DNA of 64,000 nucleotides from Bacillota bacterium (GTDB lineage Bacteria; Bacillota_I; Bacilli_A; Erysipelotrichales; Erysipelotrichaceae). The translations under genes were made by a program, and so were the position numbers. Positions 33,091 to 41,885 of the stretch are shown piece by piece; the first letter of the stretch is position 1; the number at the start of each line of letters is the position of its first letter. The stretch is from contig JAEWFD010000004.1 of NCBI GenBank assembly GCA_023388995.1, forward strand, positions 72,444-136,443. The letters run 5' to 3'. The notes under the pieces are model-generated. The model did not search any database. It was given only the letters and a program-made list of their open reading frames with translations, and was not told the DNA's origin.

Positions 33091-33888
33091 ATGAAAAACA
33101 ATCGTACTATTGTCAATACCAGACGGCAGAAAATATTAACTGAATTGCAAACCAACAAAACAATCCGTGTTGATGATCTTGCAGAGAAACTGCAAGTATC
33201 CCCGCTTACCATCCGCAGAGATCTGGACTATTTCGCTGAGAAAAATCTGGTTGAACGCTTTTATGGCGGTGCATCCTTATCCCAGAAAGTGTTGGATGCA
33301 TCCAGCCTTGTTGCCAAAGATACCGCAAACTTCGCCCTTCATAAACATGCTATTGCTCAAAAAGCCGCTTCCATGGTAGAAGATGGAGATACTATCTTTA
33401 TCAATACATCCTCCACCGCACTGCTGATGATCAAATACCTGGCTAATAAACATGTCAATATTATTACCAATAACGGCAAAGCCATTCTGATGGACAAGGA
33501 TCCTTTCGTTTCCATTGTTCTGACCGGCGGTGAATTGCGGATTCCAAAGGAATCCATGACCGGTGATTTCGCCATCAACAATTTATCGCGAGTCACTGCA
33601 GTTAAATGCTTTATGGGTGTTTCCGGCATCACCCCAACCACCGGCATCACGTCCGCTATTCTCCCCGAAGTCGCCATCAATGAGATGATGATCAAACGCA
33701 CTGTCGGCAAAAAATATATTCTTGCCGATCAATCCAAGATCGGCAAAGACAGCACCTTTGTTTGCGGGACTATTGAGCAGCTGGATGTACTGATTACGGA
33801 CAGCGAAGCCAATCCTGATGTTCTTCATGAACTGCAAGCAATGCATATGCAAATTATGCTGGTAGAACCCTTGAAGCAAATCGAATAA
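33091..33888 (+). CDS. DeoR-family transcriptional regulator, probable ula repressor
   Basis: 265 aa from the ATG at 33091 (AGAGGAAA upstream). N-terminal winged HTH with RRQKILTEL, VSPLTIRRDLDYF and RFYGGA, followed by the DeoR sensor domain (DGDTIFINTSSTALLMI, LTGGELR, GITPTTGIT, ADQSKIGKDS). Such regulators bind a sugar phosphate. Divergent from ulaG with the palindrome between them, so it most likely controls that operon (UlaR-like). Confidence 0.88.
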   Translation: MKNNRTIVNTRRQKILTELQTNKTIRVDDLAEKLQVSPLTIRRDLDYFAEKNLVERFYGGASLSQKVLDASSLVAKDTANFALHKHAIAQKAASMVEDGDTIFINTSSTALLMIKYLANKHVNIITNNGKAILMDKDPFVSIVLTGGELRIPKESMTGDFAINNLSRVTAVKCFMGVSGITPTTGITSAILPEVAINEMMIKRTVGKKYILADQSKIGKDSTFVCGTIEQLDVLITDSEANPDVLHELQAMHMQIMLVEPLKQIE

Positions 33889-33894
33889 TAAAAC

Positions 33895-33937
33895 AAAAAC
33901 ATCTGCTATACCACCGTGGTATGTTAGATGTTTTTTT
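33895..33937 (+). terminator. Intrinsic terminator of the regulator gene
   Basis: ACATCT..TATACCAC / GTGGTAT...AGATGT interrupted stem followed by a T-run; the A-rich left side makes it probably active also for the convergent cheX gene. Confidence 0.85.
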
Positions 33938-33956
33938 GACTTTTATGATATTCGTA

Positions 33957-34406
33957 TTAAATTTGAAAATCCAGCTGGATATCCCCCAGTGTTGTTTTGA
34001 TAATTGCACTAGTAACCGGCTTATCCAACGGGTATACTTCTTCCCCTTCCAGAAAGCGCGGCGGCAGAATATCGCAGTTGATTTTTTCCTGCGCCAGTTC
34101 CATCAATGCATTCCCACTGATAATATTTGCAATTTCACCAACCGCTGACATGACAAATTCATCAATTTTATCCATTTCCATGCCACTCATGATTTGCACC
34201 ATCTCCAGCATGGTCGGCTTTGGAAACCGATAATAAATATTGCCGGTCAAATCCCCTACAACACCAATCACGATACTAACCATTTCCGGGGTGTGCAATT
34301 GCTGTTTCAGCAAAACCGGTTCACTGGTTGTTGCATCTAAATCCAGCAGCAACTTGAATACTGCTCCAGTTGCCTGTGTAAACGGCGAAAAAACAACGGT
34401 ACTCAT
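33957..34406 (-). CDS. CheX/CheC-like chemotaxis phosphatase-family protein
   Basis: 149 aa. FVMSAVGEIANIISGNALMEL contains the E..N phosphatase motif of CheX (Glu and Asn in EIANI). CheX dephosphorylates CheY-P; stand-alone members are also found in organisms without obvious flagellar genes nearby. Its ATG overlaps the stop of the bacteriohemerythrin gene as ATGA, so the two are translated together. Confidence 0.8.
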   Translation of the reverse strand: MSTVVFSPFTQATGAVFKLLLDLDATTSEPVLLKQQLHTPEMVSIVIGVVGDLTGNIYYRFPKPTMLEMVQIMSGMEMDKIDEFVMSAVGEIANIISGNALMELAQEKINCDILPPRFLEGEEVYPLDKPVTSAIIKTTLGDIQLDFQI

Positions 34407-34822
34407 GCAGAAACCTCCTGAGATTTTACATAATCAGCTATTTGCTGATCAGAAGCAGCAACGTGGTTAATCAGCCACGCAAGAAGCTTCCCTGCAAACT
34501 GCTGAATCAATTCTTCTTTATATCCTTCTTCTTGATATTGTTTGGAAACCTGTACCACATAGTCCACCATTTCCGCATGAATCTTGTGATGGCTTTCCAT
34601 ATCAGGATATCCTACTTTTTCTTGCAGTTCTTCTTCATCCCGGAAATGTGTTACTACATATTCACTCATAAATGCCATTGTCTCATTTACTTTTGCGACT
34701 TTTTCTTCCCACTTTCCTTGTGAGCGAAGGATACTCATAAAATCAGAAACACGACGGAATAATTCCTCATGCTGCGAATCGATTAATTCAACGCCAATGC
34801 GATATTTTTCTTTCCAAAGCAT
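34403..34822 (-). CDS. Bacteriohemerythrin
   Basis: 139 aa from the ATG at 34822 (AAAGGGA upstream). A non-haem di-iron four-helix bundle: ligands H18 (DSQHEE), H59 and E63 (THFRDEEE), H78 or H79 and H82 (HHKIH), and H120 with D125 (NHVAASD). Binds oxygen reversibly; in anaerobes it may scavenge or sense O2. Coupled to cheX, which hints at an O2-linked signalling output. Confidence 0.93.
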   Translation of the reverse strand: MLWKEKYRIGVELIDSQHEELFRRVSDFMSILRSQGKWEEKVAKVNETMAFMSEYVVTHFRDEEELQEKVGYPDMESHHKIHAEMVDYVVQVSKQYQEEGYKEELIQQFAGKLLAWLINHVAASDQQIADYVKSQEVSA

Positions 34823-34950
34823 ATTGATCCCTTTCTTGGCAAACATTACCTGTAAAAATTATATCATAATCTCTACTATTTTTCTATTATCAAAGTGAAT
34901 GGACCTTCATAATTTTCTTTTGAAAGAAAAATTCCCAAATAACGGCACCA

Positions 34951-34987
34951 AAAAAAACAGAAAAATGACTACCATATAGGCAGTCAT
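34951..34987 (-). terminator. Terminator of the mraZ-rsmH-ftsL-pbp operon
   Basis: Minus strand ATGACTGCC-TATA-GGTAGTCAT (one G-U) followed by TTTTTCTGTTTTTTTT. It separates the first dcw block from the hemerythrin/cheX unit. Confidence 0.8.
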
Positions 34988-35005
34988 GTAACATTTCCTG
35001 AATCT

Positions 35006-37234
35006 TTAACCCCCTTGATTAGGAGCAGTAACAGTGCTTATCGTTTGTTCTTGAAACTGGAAGACCACCTGGATGATATCATCAGGCGACAAGTAATCTC
35101 CTGCTTTGATATTTTGCTCCACCACATATCCTTCGCCGCTGCTTTCCACAGAGATTCCGCACAAATTCCAGAAAGCCATCACATCTTTCCGGCTCCAGCC
35201 AATCATATCCGGCATTTCAATCTTATGTCCTGTATATAAGAATACACGCTGCGATGTTAGTGCCGTTTGACTCGCAAGCGGAAATTGCTTCATCACATGG
35301 GAGCCATCTCCGATAATTTGCACTTCAAACCCCTTGCTTGTGACTTGCTGGACTGCATCTTGAATCGGCATGTTCGTGTATTGGTCCAATATCGCTTGCT
35401 CGTATAAAACAGTCTTATCTTCCACAAGCTTGTCCAGTTCCTCCGAATCATTGATATTCAAATATAATAGTGTATTGCGGAATATATCCTTAAAATTATT
35501 CGTATTGTCATGAACGCTTTTGGTATTTGGCTGCTGGATCGCATAGAAAATCATAATTTCCGGATCTTGCGCCGGAGCTGCCAGCACAATCGAATACAAG
35601 TTATTGCCGGCACCGCTCAGGTAATTGCCATCTCCGGCAATTTCCGCTGTTCCTGTCTTCCCTGCCATTTGCACTTCGGGAATCGAATAGAAACGTGCTG
35701 AACCCTTTGTTCCATCTTGCACAACCTCTGTCAGCAGCTCCCGCATTTTATAAGCAGTGCTCTCAGAGATAGGGGTATCAATCACTTCCCGTTTTCCTTG
35801 ATAAACAACTTCCTCTGTATACGGATTGCGGATAGAATCAATGATGTATGGCCGAATCATTTCCCCGTTGCCGAAGATTGCTGTATATGCCTGCAACAGC
35901 TGAATTGTATTAACTGTCAATCCTTGACCATAAGAAGTTGTAATCTTTTCCATTCCATATTCATAGTTGATGGTTCCGATGGTTTCTCCGGTCGCTTCAA
36001 AATTTGTGGCTTGAAAGAAATGGAACCGATCCAAATAATCACGGTATGTTTTGGTCCCCACCTGATTGACAAGCAAACTGACCATAGCGGTATTACTGGA
36101 GCGAATCAATCCTTCATCATAGCTGATATCTCCCCAGCCCTGACCTTTGTTGAAGTCCTGCACGGTACCAATGTAGCCCTTGTCTGCTTTTGATTGCAGA
36201 CGCACAAATTTCCCGTCTTTGATTCCTACGTGAAACAAGCCGGTCTTCAACGTTAATTCACCACGATATGTATTGGTATCCATTGCTGCCGCTATTAAAA
36301 ATGCCTTCATTGTTGACCCCGGCTCAAAAGCATAGCCGATTGGTACATCAATATAGCTGCCAATATCCTTGACATTAGGATTAAAAGACGGATAGGATGC
36401 ATACCCTAGTATTTTTCCGGTCTTTACCTCCATCACCACCGCCCAGGTGGCTTTCGGCTTGAATTTCTCCATGGTTGCTTCCAAGCCATCTTCCAGATAC
36501 ATCTGAATGGTGGTGTCCAGCGTCAAATACACATCATTTCCATTGACAGGCGGAAGTTCGTTGCGCTTCGTTCCCGGCAGTACATAACCGTTCACATCCT
36601 GCTGGTACTCCACTTTGCCATCCGTTCCCTGCAAATAGGAGTTCAGCGAAGCTTCCAGACCCATTTTCCCAATCATCAGCTGCTTCTCGCTATCATATTG
36701 CGCGAAGCCAATCAAATGGGATGCAAAGGTACCGTTTGGATATACCCGTCCTGAATTTCTGATAAACCCGATGCCATTAAGCTGCAATGCATCTATTTCA
36801 TCTTTTTTGATTTGTGTCAAGCCGCGGCCTTTACTGCCAAACTCTACCTGATATGCAGTTGACTTCATATAGCCCAAACATTCCTCATAAGTCATCCCCA
36901 ATATCGGAGCAAGCAGCTCTGCAGTCTTTTGCTTATCATCAACATACGCAACCTTTCCCGGTGTTGAGGGGATGTCTTTATTTAAAATGGCATACACATT
37001 ATAATGGTCTACATCCTGCGCAATAATATCTTTATTGCGGTCATAAATAAAACCACGCCGAGCAGTTAAGGTCTCGACATGCTGAGAAATATTATTGGCA
37101 TAATTGCGGATATTAACCCCGCTGTTCATATGCACACCAAAAACGCTTACCATAAACACATTAAAACCAAGAACAAACATGACAGCCGTAAATGCCAGAA
37201 ACAAGACCACAACAGTTATATTATTTTTTCTCAT
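35006..37234 (-). CDS. Class B penicillin-binding protein with two PASTA domains (PBP2B-like)
   Basis: 742 aa. N-terminal anchor (about 5-30), dimerisation domain with RRGFIYDRN, transpeptidase motifs S307-TMK, S379-SN and K526-TG, and two C-terminal PASTA domains (about 625-735). Septal transpeptidase expected to act with FtsL; position after ftsL fits PBP2B. Its start overlaps the ftsL stop by 4 nt (ATGA). Confidence 0.92.
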   Translation of the reverse strand: MRKNNITVVVLFLAFTAVMFVLGFNVFMVSVFGVHMNSGVNIRNYANNISQHVETLTARRGFIYDRNKDIIAQDVDHYNVYAILNKDIPSTPGKVAYVDDKQKTAELLAPILGMTYEECLGYMKSTAYQVEFGSKGRGLTQIKKDEIDALQLNGIGFIRNSGRVYPNGTFASHLIGFAQYDSEKQLMIGKMGLEASLNSYLQGTDGKVEYQQDVNGYVLPGTKRNELPPVNGNDVYLTLDTTIQMYLEDGLEATMEKFKPKATWAVVMEVKTGKILGYASYPSFNPNVKDIGSYIDVPIGYAFEPGSTMKAFLIAAAMDTNTYRGELTLKTGLFHVGIKDGKFVRLQSKADKGYIGTVQDFNKGQGWGDISYDEGLIRSSNTAMVSLLVNQVGTKTYRDYLDRFHFFQATNFEATGETIGTINYEYGMEKITTSYGQGLTVNTIQLLQAYTAIFGNGEMIRPYIIDSIRNPYTEEVVYQGKREVIDTPISESTAYKMRELLTEVVQDGTKGSARFYSIPEVQMAGKTGTAEIAGDGNYLSGAGNNLYSIVLAAPAQDPEIMIFYAIQQPNTKSVHDNTNNFKDIFRNTLLYLNINDSEELDKLVEDKTVLYEQAILDQYTNMPIQDAVQQVTSKGFEVQIIGDGSHVMKQFPLASQTALTSQRVFLYTGHKIEMPDMIGWSRKDVMAFWNLCGISVESSGEGYVVEQNIKAGDYLSPDDIIQVVFQFQEQTISTVTAPNQGG

Positions 37235-37542
37235 TCTCCATTGGAAGCAGAACCAGCAACACTTACAATATTTGCCTGATTCTTTTCTAATCCTTCTGCT
37301 TCGGCAATTGCCATGATTCTAGGTCTTGAACTTAACTCACTCACTTGCAATTGCAAGGTTTCTTTCTTCTCGCTGAATTGCTTGATATCTTGTTCTAATT
37401 TTTGCTTATTGACACTCAAAGAAACATTGTAGGATTTCAACATAGTCGCCGATCCCAAAAAACAAACAAACAACACAACGAATAAGCTAGCGGAAAATCT
37501 GAGTAGTTTGATACTGCGTTTGCGTCTGATAATTCTGGTCAT
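37231..37542 (-). CDS. ftsL: FtsL-like cell division protein
   Basis: 103 aa: basic N-terminus (RRKRSIKLLR), one membrane helix (about 17-35) and an outer coiled coil (KQKLEQDIKQFSEKKETLQL) ending in a conserved-looking ARAEGLEK-type segment (here AIAEAEGLEK). Bitopic, no enzymatic motif; identity comes from size, topology and position between rsmH and the PBP. Confidence 0.8.
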   Translation of the reverse strand: MTRIIRRKRSIKLLRFSASLFVVLFVCFLGSATMLKSYNVSLSVNKQKLEQDIKQFSEKKETLQLQVSELSSRPRIMAIAEAEGLEKNQANIVSVAGSASNGE

Positions 37543-37544
37543 AG

Positions 37545-38486
37545 CTACATCCTCCTTATGTTTCTTTTGCGCTCTATGATTCGAAGTTTCGCACTTCGTG
37601 CTCGTGGATTTTGGGCAATCTCTTCCTCGCTGGGTACCAGCGGTTTTTTAGTAATGACCAGATAATCCGTTTCTAACTGATCTTTGGTCACCGGTACATG
37701 CTTCGGCAATTTAGGCGGTGTACTTCTTTTTAGAAATGCCTCTTTCACAATGCGATCTTCCAGTGAATGGAAGGTAATCACCGACATCCGGCCACCTTCA
37801 TTCAGAAGATCCAAACATTCCTCCAGCATGCGTTCCAATACACCTAGCTCATCATTGACAGCAATGCGCAGCGCCTGAAAGACTTTGCGTGCCGGATGCT
37901 TCCCGGCATGAAACTTTTTAGGAATCCCTTCCTTGATCACATCTACCAGCTGCCCTGTTGTATCAATCATATGATCTTTGCGAACTGCTTCAATGCGTCT
38001 GGCAATGGATTTGGCAAAGCTTTCTTCTCCATACAGATAGAAGATCCGCACCAATTCCTCATAGGTCCAAGTGTTTACAATGGTATGAGCACTCAAGCTT
38101 TGGCGGCGATCCATGCGCATATCCAGCATCGCATCTTGATGGTAGCTGAATCCTCGCTCCCCATCATCAAATTGCGGAGAGGAAACACCCAAATCAAACA
38201 TCATGCCGTCTACTCCTGTGATGTTGCGATTTGCCAACTCCTCTTTGATGGATACAAAGTTGCGGTGCACAATTGCAAAGTTGGAACCAATTTGGCTTAA
38301 TCTTGGCAAAGATTCTGCAATGGCAGTTTCATCCTGGTCAAAGCAATAGAGAAACCCTTGCGGTATTTGCGCCAAAAGATAAGCACTGTGCCCTCCTCTG
38401 CCCAATGTTCCGTCAATATAGATACCCGATGGATTGATCTGCAATCCTTCGACTGCTTCTTTTAATAAGATTGATTGATGTTCCAT
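37545..38486 (-). CDS. rsmH: 16S rRNA (cytosine-1402-N4)-methyltransferase
   Basis: 313 aa, beginning MEHQSILLKEAVEGLQINPSG, with the RsmH signatures DGTLGRGGHS, FDQDETAI, MFDLGVSSPQFDD.ERGFSY and the C-terminal ITFHSLEDRIVK. Methylates N4 of C1402 in 16S rRNA. Stop and next start are 2 nt apart from ftsL. Confidence 0.97.
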   Translation of the reverse strand: MEHQSILLKEAVEGLQINPSGIYIDGTLGRGGHSAYLLAQIPQGFLYCFDQDETAIAESLPRLSQIGSNFAIVHRNFVSIKEELANRNITGVDGMMFDLGVSSPQFDDGERGFSYHQDAMLDMRMDRRQSLSAHTIVNTWTYEELVRIFYLYGEESFAKSIARRIEAVRKDHMIDTTGQLVDVIKEGIPKKFHAGKHPARKVFQALRIAVNDELGVLERMLEECLDLLNEGGRMSVITFHSLEDRIVKEAFLKRSTPPKLPKHVPVTKDQLETDYLVITKKPLVPSEEEIAQNPRARSAKLRIIERKRNIRRM

Positions 38487-38489
38487 ATC

Positions 38490-38921
38490 TTACACCTCAA
38501 AATCGCTTAACAGCTCTGCGGTTTCCTCAAAGCTGGCACTGGCCATTTCATAATAGTTTTGCCAGTTTTGCTCTGCCCAAATTTCTACATGATCAGCTGC
38601 CCCAACTACAACAACATTCTTTTCAATTTGTGCTGCTTCCAGCAGCGGTTTTGGAAGCAAGATACGGCCTTGGCTGTCAAACATGCATTCACTTGCCTGC
38701 GAGGTCAGCATCCGGACATACATCCGCACATCTTTTCTGGTATTGGGAAGTTTCAAGAGCTTTTCATAGATGATATTCCATGCTTCCATGGTATAAATGC
38801 TCAAGCAGCCATCTAATCCTCGTGTCACGACAACACTTTCATGAAGCTCCTCACGAAATTTGGACGGGATAATCAAACGACCTTTTCCATCCACATTATG
38901 CTGGAATTCACCCATGAACAT
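38490..38921 (-). CDS. mraZ: Transcriptional regulator MraZ
   Basis: 143 aa from MFMGEFQHNVDGKGRLIIPSKFRE, the standard MraZ start and length; an upstream in-frame ATG would run through the operator. Two AbrB-like DXXXR repeats (DGKGR and DSQGR). MraZ forms rings that bind its own promoter repeats and represses the dcw operon. First gene of the unit. Confidence 0.96.
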   Translation of the reverse strand: MFMGEFQHNVDGKGRLIIPSKFREELHESVVVTRGLDGCLSIYTMEAWNIIYEKLLKLPNTRKDVRMYVRMLTSQASECMFDSQGRILLPKPLLEAAQIEKNVVVVGAADHVEIWAEQNWQNYYEMASASFEETAELLSDFEV

Positions 38922-38925
38922 GCTG

Positions 38926-38971
38926 CCACCCCACTTTCCGCCACTTTCCTCCACTACATACCACAATTATA
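38926..38971 (-). promoter_or_regulatory. mraZ promoter -10 and four MraZ boxes
   Basis: TATAAT (38966-38971) on the minus strand is followed by four GTGG boxes whose reverse complements start at 38961, 38951, 38941 and 38931, exactly 10 bp apart. A fifth GTGG (38926-38929) is out of phase. Direct GTGG repeats at one-turn spacing are the known MraZ operator. They cover the expected start of transcription. Confidence 0.85.
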
Positions 38972-39028
38972 TAAGAACCAGCGGAAAAAGGAAAGACATA
39001 TCGTACATTTTTTGACGAAAATCGACAA

Positions 39029-39061
39029 TAAAAAAAGAATGGCTGGTATTCCTCCATTCTT
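39029..39061 (-). terminator. Intrinsic terminator of murT-gatD
   Basis: AAGAATGG / CCATTCTT stem (39035-39042, 39054-39061) followed by a T-run on the minus strand, overlapping the gatD stop codon. Confidence 0.85.
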
Positions 39062-39791
39062 ACTTCTTCAAACATCTCTCTATCATGACATTTTTTGCTC
39101 GAATCGCCAAAGAATCATCCAATTCTTGTAAGTTACTATCAAGATTTCGGCGTTCCAATGCGCGAGCAATAAAATAGTCCGCAATCGCAAAATTCTTAGG
39201 CAGCAACGGTCCGTGCATATAGGTTCCCAGCACCTGACCATCAAAATATCCTTCAAAATCCCGAGCAGGGGTATTCCCATAGCCGCATATCACTTTTCCA
39301 AATGGCCTAGACACTTGGTAGGTCATCCCTCCGTGGTTTTCAAATCCCACAAAACGGTGTTTTATGCCATTCAATTCTGCTTCAATCACAATATTGCCGA
39401 TGCAGCGATGGATCCCATCGCTGACGGTATAGTAATCAAAGATGCCAAGCCCTTCCAGCCGGTTGCCATCACTATCCTCATAATACTGGCCAAACAGCTG
39501 ATATCCTCCGCAAATCAGAAGAATATGAACGCCATCCGCAATAGCAGCCTGAATCTGCGATTTGCGTCCCAGCAAATCATCATACATAACGCCTTGCTCT
39601 TTGTCGGCACCGCCGCCAATAAATAAGAGATCGACTGCCTGCCAATCCAGTTCTTCACCCACTGAGCAAGTCTTGACATGAAGCTGAATGCCGCGATCCC
39701 GGCAGCGCTTTTCAAACACCTTGATATTGCCTTGATCACCATATAAATCCAGGATGTTATGATACATCCATACCAACGTTAATTCTCTCAT
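39060..39791 (-). CDS. gatD: Lipid II isoglutaminyl synthase, glutaminase subunit
   Basis: 243 aa, class I glutamine amidotransferase-like. Nucleophile C94 in LLICGGYQLFG and the catalytic His at 193 (TYMHGPLLPKN) sit at positions typical of GatD. Makes ammonia for MurT to amidate D-Glu of the lipid II stem peptide to D-isoglutamine. Overlaps murT by 4 nt (ATGA-type). Confidence 0.94.
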   Translation of the reverse strand: MRELTLVWMYHNILDLYGDQGNIKVFEKRCRDRGIQLHVKTCSVGEELDWQAVDLLFIGGGADKEQGVMYDDLLGRKSQIQAAIADGVHILLICGGYQLFGQYYEDSDGNRLEGLGIFDYYTVSDGIHRCIGNIVIEAELNGIKHRFVGFENHGGMTYQVSRPFGKVICGYGNTPARDFEGYFDGQVLGTYMHGPLLPKNFAIADYFIARALERRNLDSNLQELDDSLAIRAKNVMIERCLKK

Positions 39792-41116
39792 ATGCTACCT
39801 CGCTGCAGACTGCGTCTTACCTTCTGCAATGCCGTATAATTGGCAATCACATAGACAGGCAGCTGACATTGCGTCAACGCCAGTATCAGTTCATCCAAAT
39901 CATCAAACGGTGCAATCGGAGCTGTCAAAGAGGCATACTGCAGCCGCAGGGCCATATCCAATGCCCTTGTCCCGCTTGCAAACAAAAACTTCGTATGCAC
40001 AGTATCCAGCAGTTCAAATCTAGCATCATAAATCCAGGATACATCCTGTCCATCCGCATCCAGATCATTCAATACCATCGCAAATGCAAAGTCCTGCTTG
40101 CTGCTGGTCATATATTTCAAAGTTTCATTGATTCCGGTCGGATTTTTCGCCAGATTCAATGTACAAATTTGTCCATTCTTCAATGTGAATTGTTCCATCC
40201 GGCCATTATTCATCCGGAAGTTTAAAATTGTTGTTCGGATTACATCAGCCGCTACACCCAGCAATGATGCCATGGCAATGACTTCCGTTTCATTGTAGAG
40301 CGCAAACAAGCTATGATACGCAGATTCATACGAATCGCCTGCAACTGTAAAGACTACCGGCCGATCTGCCGCAATTACATCTACCTCCGCCAAATAAGGT
40401 ATTGCATAGGTTCCAAACCCATCATCCACACACGCAAAGCGGCCAATGTGGGAATATTGGTAATACGAATATACCAATTCTTTCTTGCACAATGGACAAA
40501 ACCGCCCTTCACTCGCTTCTTTGCTGGCTGCCGTACTTTGACTTTGCTTCGCGACACCAAAGTATGCTACCTTGGCGTGCGGCGCTTCCAGTGCAAAACG
40601 AGCTACATTCGGATCATCACCATTCAAAAGCAATGTTCCTGTATAGGAAAGCAGATTGGCAGATACTTTCCGGATCACCGTCTCCATTTCCCCGACCCGA
40701 TCCAGCTGGTCACGGAATAAGTTCCCGATCACCAAATGCGTCGGCGTTATATCTTCCATCACCCGCGGAACACTTAGTTCATCCACTTCCAGCACCAAGG
40801 CATCCGCTTGGACCTTTCCGCTGAAGGATGCATGATCCAGCAGCAAGGAAGCAATGCCGATTTTCAGATTGTTTCCTTCCAGATTGCTGAGTACATTCCG
40901 GCCATCCGCCTGCAGCACCCGTGTCAAGAGATTGGTCACAGTACTCTTTCCATTCGTTCCGGTCACAATCACAATTGTTTCCGGCAATGCAAGATGCTTT
41001 AAAAGCTGCGGATCCAGTTTCAACGCCAAAAGACCGGGCGTGGACCCGCCACCCCGATGCATCATCCGCAATAATTTTTGAATTACTTTTCCAACTAAGA
41101 TTGCCAGTTTCGTCAT
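39788..41116 (-). CDS. murT: Lipid II isoglutaminyl synthase, Mur-ligase-like subunit
   Basis: 442 aa. ATP loop VTGTNGKST (51-59), VLEVDELSVPRV, NLFRDQLDR, and the C-terminal DUF1727 domain (NPTGINETL). MurT normally carries a four-Cys zinc ribbon inserted in the Mur domain; here C207, C210 and C229 are visible, but the position expected for the fourth ligand (232) is Asp (ACVDDG). Function should otherwise be normal given the intact gatD next to it. Confidence 0.93.
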   Translation of the reverse strand: MTKLAILVGKVIQKLLRMMHRGGGSTPGLLALKLDPQLLKHLALPETIVIVTGTNGKSTVTNLLTRVLQADGRNVLSNLEGNNLKIGIASLLLDHASFSGKVQADALVLEVDELSVPRVMEDITPTHLVIGNLFRDQLDRVGEMETVIRKVSANLLSYTGTLLLNGDDPNVARFALEAPHAKVAYFGVAKQSQSTAASKEASEGRFCPLCKKELVYSYYQYSHIGRFACVDDGFGTYAIPYLAEVDVIAADRPVVFTVAGDSYESAYHSLFALYNETEVIAMASLLGVAADVIRTTILNFRMNNGRMEQFTLKNGQICTLNLAKNPTGINETLKYMTSSKQDFAFAMVLNDLDADGQDVSWIYDARFELLDTVHTKFLFASGTRALDMALRLQYASLTAPIAPFDDLDELILALTQCQLPVYVIANYTALQKVRRSLQRGSI

Positions 41117-41128
41117 ATCATTTACCTA

Positions 41129-41160
41129 TAAAAAAAGAGTTGCATCTACCAACTCTTTTT
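41129..41160 (-). terminator. Intrinsic terminator of yceD-rpmF
   Basis: AAGAGTTG / CAACTCTT stem followed by a run of seven T on the minus strand, directly after the rpmF stop codon. Confidence 0.9.
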
Positions 41161-41327
41161 TATGCGACTTTCTTTCCGTTGTAGTCACCACAGTTTGCAC
41201 ACGCACGATGTGATTGCTTGTATTCATTGCACACTGGACATTGAACTAATGTCGGAGCAGCAAGCTTAAAGTGTGTTCTACGTTTTGCTTTTCTAGTCTT
41301 AGAACCTCTTCTTTGTTGAACAGCCAT
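41160..41327 (-). CDS. rpmF: Ribosomal protein L32
   Basis: 55 aa, reading MAVQQRRGSKTRKAKRRTHF and continuing with the zinc-binding CPVC...CANCG pairs. These four cysteines are complete, so this is the zinc-containing (C+) form. AGGAGGT-type site before the ATG. It follows yceD by 11 nt, the standard yceD-rpmF arrangement. Confidence 0.97.
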   Translation of the reverse strand: MAVQQRRGSKTRKAKRRTHFKLAAPTLVQCPVCNEYKQSHRACANCGDYNGKKVA

Positions 41328-41338
41328 GTTAGCACCTC

Positions 41339-41854
41339 CTATTTTTCCACTTTCGGTAACAATTCTCTGAGTTTTGATAACCGCGGATCAAATTCCTCTT
41401 TTTCATCTACGCTCGCCTCATCAGATATGAATTCCCATCCCTTGCCCTTTGCCTGGACGCTTGCGCCCTCGCTTACGACTTTCAATGGAACCTCACAAAT
41501 AATGGTTTCAAAAATGACAGGCATTAAATCCACGACATCTTTTTTAACTTCGATGACATCTTCGTCGTCAATTACCTTCACAAAGGAATAGACAACATCG
41601 CGTTCTTCATAAAAGGGATAATCCACATCAACATTTGTCAACGCACAAGGGACAATCATAATGCCTTCTACCGTAAAATGAACATTAAATTGTTCACTGT
41701 CTACGAAATATTGGGCATCTCCCCAAACACGGACATCCTTTAATCCTCGCAAACTACTCAATGAGAAAAAGGTATTAGAATCAAATGCAATTTCTTCATC
41801 AAATGAGAATATTTGATCTCCCCGTTTCCGCAATTCACTTTTTGAGAATTTCAC
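41339..41854 (-). CDS. YceD/DUF177 family protein
   Basis: 171 aa from the GTG at 41854 (MKFSKSELRKRG), preceded by GAGGTG 9 nt upstream; a longer reading would run through the promoter. The central CALTNVDVDYPF block with its cysteine and the C-terminal DPRLSKLRELL are family signatures. Linked to 23S rRNA/large-subunit accumulation in plants and bacteria; always next to rpmF. Confidence 0.92.
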   Translation of the reverse strand: MKFSKSELRKRGDQIFSFDEEIAFDSNTFFSLSSLRGLKDVRVWGDAQYFVDSEQFNVHFTVEGIMIVPCALTNVDVDYPFYEERDVVYSFVKVIDDEDVIEVKKDVVDLMPVIFETIICEVPLKVVSEGASVQAKGKGWEFISDEASVDEKEEFDPRLSKLRELLPKVEK

Positions 41855-41885
41855 GAGTAAATTCACCTCACAGGTTAACGTAACT

